Shown here in pieces: positions 1 to 4,880 of a stretch of DNA of 8,593 nt (positions are counted from its first letter, which is position 1; each line of letters begins with the position of its first letter). The notes below the pieces were generated by a model. It searched no databases. It had not been told where the DNA came from and was given only the letters and a program-made list of their open reading frames with translations. The translations under genes were made by a program, and so were the position numbers. The stretch is taken from positions 1 to 8,593 of the forward strand of contig WAQM01000140.1 of assembly GCA_015520245.1 (NCBI GenBank), in the 5' to 3' direction. This DNA is from Pyrodictiaceae archaeon (lineage in GTDB: Archaea; Thermoproteota; Thermoprotei_A; Sulfolobales; Pyrodictiaceae).

Positions 1-570
1 TTCCTGGACCAGAGGCTCAACCGGCTGGACGCGGAGAGGCTCGTGGAGCCGGGCTCGACCGTCCTCGACCTCTTCGCCTACACGGGAGGCTTCGGCATAC
101 ACGCGCTCCTCGCGGGGGCGAGGCGCGCGGTGTTCGTTGAGGTGGACGAGCGCGCGGTGGCGCTGCTGAGGGAGAACCTGAGGCTGAACCGTGTGGAGGG
201 CTCGGCCGAGGTTATCGCGGACAACGTGTGGGCGGCCCTCCGCAGGCTCGAGCCGGCCTTCGACGCCGTCTTCGTCGACCCCCCGGCCTTCATCCCGGCC
301 GAGAAGGACAAGCCGGCCGGCCTGAGGGCCTACCGGCGCGTGTTCAGGGCGGCTGCCGGGCTGCTGAGGGGCCCGGGCCTGCTCTTCCTCAGCAGCTGCA
401 GCACCTTCCTGACCCGCAGCGAGTTCTCCGCGCTCGTGGCTGAGGCGGTGGGGCCCCGGAGCTACCACGTCGTGGGCGACGTGCGCGGCCTGCCCCCCGA
501 CCACCCGGTGAGGCTGTCGAACCAGCACCTAGCCTACCTAAAGGCGGTCTACCTCAGGGTCTACGGGTAG
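1..570 (+). CDS. RlmI-type 23S rRNA m5C methyltransferase, 3' part
   Basis: This is a class I SAM-dependent methyltransferase of the RlmI/YccW family, which methylates a cytosine at C5 in 23S rRNA in bacteria. The archaeal target is inferred. The frame is open from base 1, so the 5' end, including the expected N-terminal PUA domain, lies outside the window; the GTG at 43 is internal. In the visible 189 residues, the family hallmark FLDQRLNR stands at 1-8. The SAM-binding motif VLDLFAYTGGFG follows at about 21-32, then an acidic ribose-binding segment VEVDE. The catalytic-loop motif FVDPPAF lies at about 91-97, and the SSCS segment around Cys133 matches the usual C-terminal cysteine motif. The stop overlaps the 3' end of the convergent CARF gene by 10 bp. 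Family assignment is firm; the exact modified base is not. Confidence 0.9.
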   Translation, partial: FLDQRLNRLDAERLVEPGSTVLDLFAYTGGFGIHALLAGARRAVFVEVDERAVALLRENLRLNRVEGSAEVIADNVWAALRRLEPAFDAVFVDPPAFIPAEKDKPAGLRAYRRVFRAAAGLLRGPGLLFLSSCSTFLTRSEFSALVAEAVGPRSYHVVGDVRGLPPDHPVRLSNQHLAYLKAVYLRVYG

Positions 571-1196
571 AGCACGTACGTCACCGCCCTGCCGGTGACC
601 AGGCGCGCCAGCTGGCGGGCCAGCTCGGGGTACCTGTCGGGGAGCTCATGGCACGCGAGGAGGCCCTGCTCGAGCTCCGACAGCACGCCCCTCACGTCGT
701 ACGTCGACAGGATCGCCTTCCTGGCGGACTCGACTTGCTGGTACTCCTCGGAGGGTATGACGCTCGCGACCACCATGGCCTCCGCGTCGCGGGCGGCGAG
801 GGCGGCCGCGACCCCCATGGCGACGCGGCCGCCGCTGACGTCGACTACGTCCCCTCGGCTAACGTTGGCCCTCACGACCCTGTAGAACTCCTCGAAGCCG
901 CGCCTGCTGTCCACGTCCTCAAGCTCGACTGGCGCGGCAACTATCTTACCCACGTGGCAGTGGTTGGGTAGCCTGAGCTCCTGGGGCATCACGTGGCGCT
1001 GGCAGGCGAGGAGCAGCTTAGCCAGCCTGTAGGCCTCGACGACCACGGCGCCGCGGGTGTGGACCAGCACCACCTCGTCTATGCTCAGCCTGGGCGACTC
1101 CTTCTCCCCGTAGTCGTAGGCGCCTCGGCACAAGTTGAGCAGCGTTTCGTAGACGCTGCCCGGCTGCGTGCCGAGGGTCGCCACCAGCCGCGCCAT
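561..1196 (-). CDS. Standalone CARF / CRISPR ring-nuclease-like protein
   Basis: This 211-residue protein looks like a single CARF-fold (Rossmann-like) domain of the type that binds cyclic oligoadenylate in type III CRISPR signalling. The first strand and loop read ATLGTQPGSVYETL at 6-19, matching the LGTSPxxVxETL motif of Csx1, Csm6 and ring nucleases. A second motif, DVSGGRVAMG at 119-128, matches their D-x-T/S-G-G-x-K-x-M motif. The rest is alternating strands and helices, with no HEPN R-x4-6-H motif and no helix-turn-helix visible. In archaeal ring nucleases of the Crn1 type, a Ser in the first motif and a Lys in the second are reported as catalytic. Here those columns hold Gln11 and Val125, so it may bind without cleaving. 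No cas gene or CRISPR array is in view. ATG 1196 was chosen because the first motif begins five residues later. It lies 63 bp downstream of tRNA-Gln on the same strand, with no clear TATA box of its own. An unrelated Rossmann protein is possible. Confidence 0.6.
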   Translation of the reverse strand: MARLVATLGTQPGSVYETLLNLCRGAYDYGEKESPRLSIDEVVLVHTRGAVVVEAYRLAKLLLACQRHVMPQELRLPNHCHVGKIVAAPVELEDVDSRRGFEEFYRVVRANVSRGDVVDVSGGRVAMGVAAALAARDAEAMVVASVIPSEEYQQVESARKAILSTYDVRGVLSELEQGLLACHELPDRYPELARQLARLVTGRAVTYVLYP

Positions 1197-1201
1197 GCCG
1201 T

Positions 1202-1229
1202 GCGCCCCGCGGTTACGCGGTGTCGGCGC
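1202..1229. repeat. Interrupted inverted repeat upstream of the CARF gene
   Basis: Five bases CCGCG (1207-1211) pair with CGCGG (1216-1220) around a GTTA loop. An outer arm GCGCC (1202-1206) pairs with GGCGC (1225-1229), with TGTC bulged on one side. It sits 6 to 33 bases before the CARF start codon, between that gene and tRNA-Gln. It could be an operator, an mRNA hairpin or a processing signal. GC-rich DNA forms such hairpins often by chance, so function is speculative. Confidence 0.3.
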
Positions 1230-1259
1230 GGAGGGCTACCGGAGGGTTGGTGCGGAGAA

Positions 1260-1335
1260 TGGTAGCCGGGCGGGGATTCGAACCCCGGTCACGGGGGCCA
1301 GAGCCCCGCATCCTTGACCGCTAGACGACCCGGCT
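1260..1335 (-). tRNA. tRNA-Gln (anticodon CTG), CCA encoded
   Basis: Read on the minus strand from 1335, the acceptor strand AGCCGGG pairs with CCCGGCT over 7 bp, with discriminator A at 1263. A 5-bp anticodon stem CGGGG/CCCCG encloses the loop CTCTGGC, which places CTG at positions 34-36 and makes this the CAG-reading glutamine tRNA. The T arm is CGGGG/CCCCG around TTCGAAT. The D arm begins GTCT with a GG-containing loop. The mature body is 73 nt and bases 1262-1260 encode CCA, so no tail need be added. No intron is present. A TATA-like box lies about 34 bp upstream of the 5' end. Confidence 0.95.
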
Positions 1336-1365
1336 GTCCGGCGCGATCGCGGATCCCCGCCCCCC

Positions 1366-1373
1366 TTTATACC
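1366..1373 (-). promoter_or_regulatory. TATA box for tRNA-Gln
   Basis: On the minus strand this reads GGTATAAA, a good archaeal TATA element in otherwise GC-rich sequence. Its centre is about 34 nt before the tRNA 5' end. With initiation usually 25-27 nt from the TATA centre, this implies a leader of about 7-9 nt removed by RNase P. Confidence 0.6.
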
Positions 1374-1433
1374 TTGCCCTTCACGATGCTACACCTGCGC
1401 TACGGTGTTACCCGCCTCGCCAGCTCCCAGCCC

Positions 1434-1441
1434 TTTAATAC
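1434..1441 (+). promoter_or_regulatory. TATA-like box for the 1477 gene
   Basis: The string TTTAATAC stands out in GC-rich surroundings. Its centre lies about 39 nt before the ATG at 1477, predicting a transcript start near 1464 and a short leader containing GGGAG at 1465-1469. The tRNA-Gln TATA box lies on the opposite strand 60-70 bp away, so this gap is a divergent promoter region. Confidence 0.5.
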
Positions 1442-1476
1442 GTATTATCCCTCCAGTCCACGGCGGGAGCGGCTGG

Positions 1477-1881
1477 ATGAGGGCGCTAGCAGCCGTCGGC
1501 CTCGCGAGGAGCCCGGTCCTCCACGCGGTCTACTACCTGGCGGCAGCGGCCGGCGACGGGCTGGGCTACAGCTTCAGGCTCGAGGGGTTCGGAGTCTACA
1601 GCCCCGAGCTGGCCCGCGACGCGGCGCTCGGGAGGCTCCGGCCGATAGCGCGGCGGGCCGCCCAGAGGCTGGCCAGCCTGGTGGCTAGCCTGTGTGGTGA
1701 CGGTCTGAGGGTCGACTGCGGCTACGCCATAGTGGCTGCCGCCCGCGTCCACTTCGTCGCGACGCAGGTGTACCCCCCGGTGGACGACCCGGTGGAGTAC
1801 GTGTCGATGCGGTTCCCGGGCATGGACAGGTGGGTTGCCGAGCGGGCGCTCAGGGCCCTAAGGGTCGCGGGGCTGCTCTGA
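1477..1881 (+). CDS. Small protein of unknown function, possibly winged-helix
   Basis: This encodes 134 residues from ATG 1477. That start is preferred over in-frame codons further upstream because a TATA-like box and GGGAG sit directly before it, with 7 nt between GGGAG and the ATG. I do not recognise the family with certainty. The segment YYLAAAAGDGLGYSFRLEGF followed by GVYSPELARD (39-48) resembles the helix-then-YGPYSxELxxDL pattern of small archaeal winged-helix proteins related to YwgA. The middle is rich in Ala/Leu/Arg helices (about 49-73), and the C-terminal part holds a possible recognition region MDRWVAERALRALR (116-129). No membrane segment, signal peptide or metal-binding cluster is visible; Cys73 and Cys81 are isolated. 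It stands alone between divergent tRNA-Gln and the HD gene 90 bp downstream. A DNA-binding or antitoxin-like role is a guess. Confidence 0.7.
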   Translation: MRALAAVGLARSPVLHAVYYLAAAAGDGLGYSFRLEGFGVYSPELARDAALGRLRPIARRAAQRLASLVASLCGDGLRVDCGYAIVAAARVHFVATQVYPPVDDPVEYVSMRFPGMDRWVAERALRALRVAGLL

Positions 1882-1907
1882 GCCCGGCCGACCGCGCTGC
1901 GCTGGAA

Positions 1908-1917
1908 ACGCTATAGG
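1908..1917 (+). promoter_or_regulatory. Weak TATA-like element before the HD gene
   Basis: The only A/T-rich stretch in the 89-bp gap is centred on CTATAG at 1911-1916, preceded by GGAAACG, which could serve as a BRE-like segment. It would place initiation near 1940, about 30 nt before the TTG start. The match is weak. Confidence 0.3.
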
Positions 1918-1970
1918 TCTCGTCCCCCCAGAGCCTAGGGCGAGGCCGGGACCGACGGTGTGGTGCCTCC

Positions 1971-3281
1971 TTGCCAGGTGCGTTCAGGATCTACGATGAG
2001 CTCTACGGCTACATAAAGCTCGGGGCGGCCGAGAAGGCGGTTATCGACACGGCGGTCTTCCAGAGGCTGCGTAGGGTGAAGCAGCTTAGCCTCGCCTCCC
2101 TCGTCTACCCCGGCGCTGAGCACACGAGGTTCTCCCACAGCATCGGCGTCGCTCACGTCGCCACGCTGATGGCGAGGAGGCTGCGCCGGATGGGCTACAT
2201 GGGCGGCGACGAGGAGCTCGTGCTGCGCCTCGCGGCCCTGCTCCACGACGTGGGACACCCGCCCTACAGCCACGCGCTCGAGTACGCCTACCACAGCAGG
2301 TACGGGGCCGACTCGAGGAAGCTCCACGAGAGGGTGACGGTCGTCGTGGTGAGGGAGAACCCGGAGATAAAGGAGGCCTTGAGCGTGGCTGGCGTGGACC
2401 CAGACGAGGTGGCGAGTGTCATCGAGGGCACGCACAGGAACCAGCTGCTCACGAGCTTGCTCTCGGGCGACCTTGACGCCGATAGGCTCGACTACCTGCC
2501 GCGCGACGCGCTGCACACCGGCGTCGCCTACGGGTTAATCGACCGCGAGCGCCTCATAGACACCCTCACGGTGGACAGCAGCGGGAGGCTAGCGCTGCTC
2601 TACAAGGGCGTCGGGGCGCTCGAGAACTTCTACATAGCGAGGCTGCACATGTACAGGGCCGTCTACCACCACAAGACCGTCACTGCGTACACCCTCCTGC
2701 TCTCGAGGGTGTTCGAGGCCCTGGCCGAGGAGGACCCCGAGGTCGAGCAGATCTTTACCCCTGACGGGCTGGCCAAGATGGCGCGTAGTGAGGAGTACGC
2801 GTACCTGGACGACTCGTGGCTGGCTAGCAAGATAGCGTGGCTCGCCAAGCGGGGCCAGGGCCGCGCCGCCGAGCTGGCCCGCCTGTTCCTGTTCCGCATG
2901 GGCCCCAAGATGGTGTACGAGAGGGTGGTGGTCGGGGGCCCCGAGGGCGTCATGGACGAGCTCGAGGATACGTACAGGAGGCTCTCCAAGTGCGTACCCG
3001 AGGACAAGATATACAAGTACGTCGAGACGGTGAAGGTGAGGGACTCGCTGAACCCAATCCTGGTGGTCGACCGCGGCGCGGAGCTGCCGGCGAGCAGCGA
3101 GGAAGTGTCGCCGATCATAGCGAGGCTCCCCGCCGAGATGACCATAGCGAGGCTCTACGTCGAGAGGCTCTACGCGTCGCGGGCGCGCGGGTGCGCCCAG
3201 CTCAGCGGGAAACGTATTAACGCCCCCGCCCGCGGCCTCCATCCCGACACGGCAGCCGCCGCCGGGAGGCTGCCGCCGTAG
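1971..3281 (+). CDS. HD-domain phosphohydrolase (COG1078 / dGTPase-like)
   Basis: This 436-residue protein belongs to the HD-superfamily phosphohydrolases related to YwfO and SAMHD1-like dNTP triphosphohydrolases, which use a metal-bound water to cleave phosphate esters. The N-terminal IYDELYGYIKL is typical. The metal and phosphate ligands are visible: HTRFSHSIGVAH (His51, His56, His62), LLHDVGHPPYSH (His92-Asp93, His97, His101) and SGDLDADRLDYLPRDALHTG (Asp168-Gly184). Thus the active site is intact; the true substrate is unknown. TTG 1971 is chosen because it is the nearest start giving the full N-terminal motif; no methionine follows before the conserved region. The last 30 or so residues (from about 405) are Ala/Pro/Gly-rich and unlike the family. 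They are encoded by the promoter and leader of the next tRNA gene, and the TAG stop forms bases 8-10 of that tRNA. The true C-terminus may have been extended by loss of an earlier stop. Confidence 0.9.
   Translation: MPGAFRIYDELYGYIKLGAAEKAVIDTAVFQRLRRVKQLSLASLVYPGAEHTRFSHSIGVAHVATLMARRLRRMGYMGGDEELVLRLAALLHDVGHPPYSHALEYAYHSRYGADSRKLHERVTVVVVRENPEIKEALSVAGVDPDEVASVIEGTHRNQLLTSLLSGDLDADRLDYLPRDALHTGVAYGLIDRERLIDTLTVDSSGRLALLYKGVGALENFYIARLHMYRAVYHHKTVTAYTLLLSRVFEALAEEDPEVEQIFTPDGLAKMARSEEYAYLDDSWLASKIAWLAKRGQGRAAELARLFLFRMGPKMVYERVVVGGPEGVMDELEDTYRRLSKCVPEDKIYKYVETVKVRDSLNPILVVDRGAELPASSEEVSPIIARLPAEMTIARLYVERLYASRARGCAQLSGKRINAPARGLHPDTAAAAGRLPP
3213..3220 (+). promoter_or_regulatory. TATA-like box for tRNA-Met, inside the HD gene
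   Basis: The string CGTATTAA, preceded by GGGAAA, is an isolated A/T-rich box inside the 3' end of the HD frame. Its centre is about 55 nt upstream of the tRNA 5' end, predicting a leader of roughly 29 nt. Its presence supports the view that the HD codons here are not under ordinary protein constraint. Confidence 0.5.
3250..3275. repeat. Hairpin at the tRNA-Met 5' boundary
   Basis: CGGCAGCC (3250-3257) can pair with GGCTGCCG (3268-3275) around a 10-nt loop. The right arm takes in the first four bases of the tRNA acceptor stem. The leader also carries GCCGCCGCCG (3255-3264), which repeats the 5' acceptor strand GCCGCCG and so could pair with the tRNA 3' acceptor strand. An alternative pre-tRNA fold is possible. 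Confidence 0.35.
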
Positions 3282-3386
3282 CTCAGCTGGTAGAGCGCCG
3301 GACTCATATGGCGCCCCGGTCTGCGGCCGAGGTCGGGCGCCTGGGAGATCCGGAGGTCCCGGGTTCAAATCCCGGCGGCGGCACCA
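3272..3386 (+). tRNA. Elongator tRNA-Met (CAT) with intron, CCA encoded
   Basis: GCCGCCG (3272-3278) pairs with CGGCGGC (3376-3382), giving a full 7-bp acceptor, with discriminator A at 3383 and CCA at 3384-3386. The D arm is GCTC/GAGC with loop AGCTGGTA. The anticodon stem is CCGGA (3298-3302) with TCCGG (3349-3353). Removing 3309-3347 gives the loop CTCATAA with CAT at 34-36. The T arm is CCGGG/CCCGG around TTCAAAT. The G1-C72 pair and the CCGGACTCATAATCCGG arm fit the elongator methionine tRNA, not the initiator. A CAT tRNA read as Ile after agmatidine modification is less likely on this arm sequence. The mature body is 73 nt plus CCA. The HD gene's stop codon lies inside it at 3279-3281. 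Confidence 0.95.
3309..3347 (+). other. Archaeal tRNA intron (37/38) with canonical BHB motif
   Basis: This 39-nt intron follows position 37 of the tRNA. It forms a textbook bulge-helix-bulge. The 3-nt bulge T-A-T (3307-3309) is cut after its second base. A 4-bp central helix pairs CTCA (3303-3306) with TGGG (3342-3345, one T-G pair). The 3-nt bulge A-G-A (3346-3348) is also cut after its second base. A 7-bp intron helix GGCGCCC (3310-3316) with GGGCGCC (3335-3341) closes it. This is the substrate geometry of the archaeal tRNA splicing endonuclease. The intron is too short to encode a protein. Confidence 0.93.
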
Positions 3387-3402
3387 CCGGCTTCTCCGAG
3401 CT

Positions 3403-3424
3403 CCCGGCCCCTGCGGCCGGGTGA
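3403..3424 (+). promoter_or_regulatory. Hairpin reaching into the ribH ribosome binding site
   Basis: CCCGGCC (3403-3409) pairs perfectly with GGCCGGG (3415-3421) around the loop CCTGC. The right arm ends on the GG of GGTGA (3420-3424), the likely Shine-Dalgarno sequence, four bases before the ATG at 3429. It could limit ribH translation, or serve as a 3' processing signal for the tRNA just upstream. No known riboswitch fold is recognisable. Confidence 0.4.
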
Positions 3425-3428
3425 GAGC

Positions 3429-3902
3429 ATGGCCGAACGCGAGCGCGTCAGATTGGGCATAGTCGTCTCCGAGTTCAATTACGATATCACGTACCTGATG
3501 CTGCAGCGCGCGCTGGCGCATGCCCGCTTCCTGGGCGCGGAGGTCGCCTACGTGGTGAAGGCGCCGGGCGCATACGACATACCGTTCCTCGTGAGGAGGC
3601 TGCTCGAGAAGGACGACGTCGATGCGGTCGTGGCGCTCGGAGCCATAATCACCGGCGCAACCAAGCACGACGAGGTGATAGCGCACCAGGTGGCCCGCAA
3701 GCTCATGGACCTCTCGGTGGAGTACGGCAAGCCGGTGGCGCTCGGTGTGTCGGGGCCCGGCATGAACAGGCTGCAGGCGCTTGAGAGGGTGGACGAGTAC
3801 GCGCGCAGGGCCGTGGAGGCCGCGGTCAAGCTGGCCCGCCGCGCGCGGGAGCTTGAGAGGCGCAGCTACGAGGCCGAGGGCAGGACCGTTGAGGTCGAGT
3901 AG
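3429..3902 (+). CDS. ribH: 6,7-dimethyl-8-ribityllumazine synthase
   Basis: This enzyme joins 5-amino-6-ribitylaminouracil with 3,4-dihydroxy-2-butanone 4-phosphate to give lumazine, the penultimate step of riboflavin synthesis, in the cytoplasm as a multimer. The 157 residues are of normal family length. Family motifs appear in order: SEFNYDIT (14-21, with Phe16-Asn17 at the substrate pocket), APGAYDIP (45-52), [16 protein letters not shown] (69-84, with His80 in the place of the catalytic histidine) and [10 protein letters not shown] (101-110). The C-terminal helix [17 protein letters not shown] is typical. ATG 3429 has GGTGA four bases upstream. No promoter is evident in the 42-bp gap after tRNA-Met, so it may be transcribed with the tRNA. 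The next gene starts 14 nt before its stop, suggesting coupled translation. Other riboflavin genes are not in the window. Confidence 0.95.
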   Translation: MAERERVRLGIVVSEFNYDITYLMLQRALAHARFLGAEVAYVVKAPGAYDIPFLVRRLLEKDDVDAVVALGAIITGATKHDEVIAHQVARKLMDLSVEYGKPVALGVSGPGMNRLQALERVDEYARRAVEAAVKLARRARELERRSYEAEGRTVEVE

Positions 3903-4830
3903 CAGGTGCGCTAGGTGCTTCCGCGCCTGCAGCCTGGACTCGCCGTACTGCGGGGTAGTGGGGCCCCGCGGCGACCTACACCCGTGGCGCGCGGTCTACA
4001 TGAGCGTGCTAAGCGTCGACGACGTGCCCCTCTACCACCTGTGCCCCGGCGGCGTTGCGCTGAGGGTCGTCGTGCCCGGCGCGCTCTACAGCTGCAGCAG
4101 CTGCTGGTGGCGCGACTACGCCGACCCGAGGGCGGTCGTGCTGCGCGAGCTTAGCCCGGACGCGGTGGTGTCGAAGGCCCGCCTGGCGGCCGCCGACCTG
4201 GTGCTGATCGACGGCTGCGAGCCCGCCGTCCACGACTGGGTCCTGCAGCTAGCGCGCAGCGTTAGGGAGCGCGGCCTCCGCGTGGCCATCAGGGCGTCGG
4301 GGCTCGCGGCACCGGAGCGCTACCGTGAGCTCGGGGCCCTCGTGGACGCGTTCGTCGTGGAGCACCCCGTCCCCGTGTCCCCGGAGCCGAGGCTCGCGGC
4401 AGCCTTCGCCCGCGGCCTCGCCGCGATGCTCTCCACGGGCAGGCTAGTCGAGCTACTCGTACCCTACGACGGCAGCAGGCGGGCCGAGGCGATAGCCTCC
4501 GAGCTCGCGGCCCGCTACCGGGACAGGGTGGTCATCCATGTGGTGCCGAGCTCGGACGAGGCGGCGGCAAGGGCCTACAAGCTGGTCAAGGAGCTCCGCG
4601 AGGACGACCCGTTCACCTACCTGTACGGCGACACGAGCTACACGCTGACCTCCACCGCGTGCCCCTACTGCGGTACGCCGGTCGTATCCAGGCACGCCTA
4701 CGGCGTGAGGGTGAGGGCGCGTGAAGCCGAGGGCGGCGCCCGCTGCCCTAGCTGCGGCCGCACCCTCCCCCTCGTGCTGTGCGGCGCCCGCCGCCCACGC
4801 GCGCTCCACCGCGAGCTCGTGGTGTGGTAG
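3889..4830 (+). CDS. Radical-SAM-like AmrS paralog lacking the first cluster cysteine
   Basis: This 313-residue protein has the same plan as the AmrS enzyme encoded next to it. Cys7, 10, 14 and 21 match AmrS Cys25, 28, 32 and 42. PLYH at 47-50 matches AmrS PLYH at 72-75, and both stand exactly 18 residues before the cluster loop. There, AmrS has GCNFYCMFC but this protein has GALYSCSSC: Ala65 replaces the first Cys of CX3CX2C, while Cys69 and Cys72 remain. CEP (110-112) sits where AmrS has NEP, and [11 protein letters not shown] follows like HGLYNMMVTNG. The C-terminal zinc ribbon (Cys258, 261, 286, 289) is kept. A normal [4Fe-4S] radical SAM site therefore looks unlikely, and it may be a structural partner or a diverged enzyme. 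TTG 3889 is chosen because the next downstream start (GTG 3958) would remove the N-terminal cysteines. It overlaps ribH by 14 nt. Paralogy is inferred by eye. Confidence 0.75.
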   Translation: MRSSSRCARCFRACSLDSPYCGVVGPRGDLHPWRAVYMSVLSVDDVPLYHLCPGGVALRVVVPGALYSCSSCWWRDYADPRAVVLRELSPDAVVSKARLAAADLVLIDGCEPAVHDWVLQLARSVRERGLRVAIRASGLAAPERYRELGALVDAFVVEHPVPVSPEPRLAAAFARGLAAMLSTGRLVELLVPYDGSRRAEAIASELAARYRDRVVIHVVPSSDEAAARAYKLVKELREDDPFTYLYGDTSYTLTSTACPYCGTPVVSRHAYGVRVRAREAEGGARCPSCGRTLPLVLCGARRPRALHRELVVW

Positions 4831-4880
4831 GCTGGGTTTATGCAGGGCCCCGCCGCAAGCTCAGCGGTCGGGGTCGCGGG

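Noticed and set aside
1405..1476. Upstream in-frame start at 1405 for the small 1477 gene
   Set aside because: The added stretch contains the probable TATA box (1434-1441), and GGGAG precedes the ATG at 1477 at a good distance.
3387..3428. FMN (RFN) riboswitch before ribH
   Set aside because: The gap is only 42 bp with one simple hairpin, far too short for the multi-helix FMN aptamer, and that riboswitch is not known to me in archaea.
2589..3686. Long open frame of 365 codons on the minus strand
   Set aside because: It lies antisense to the well-supported HD protein, tRNA-Met and ribH. Its product is His/Arg/Pro-rich low-complexity sequence with no motif. In DNA this GC-rich, long antisense frames are expected.
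4836..4843. Possible TATA box (GTTTATGC) between the radical SAM paralog and amrS
   Set aside because: Weak match with no clear upstream element. The 50-nt spacing is also consistent with one transcript, so it is not listed as a promoter.
4779..4880. Longer N-terminus for AmrS starting near 4779
   Set aside because: The extra residues are Arg/Pro-rich, overlap the previous gene's coding region, and have no counterpart in the family. GTG 4881 gives the normal length.
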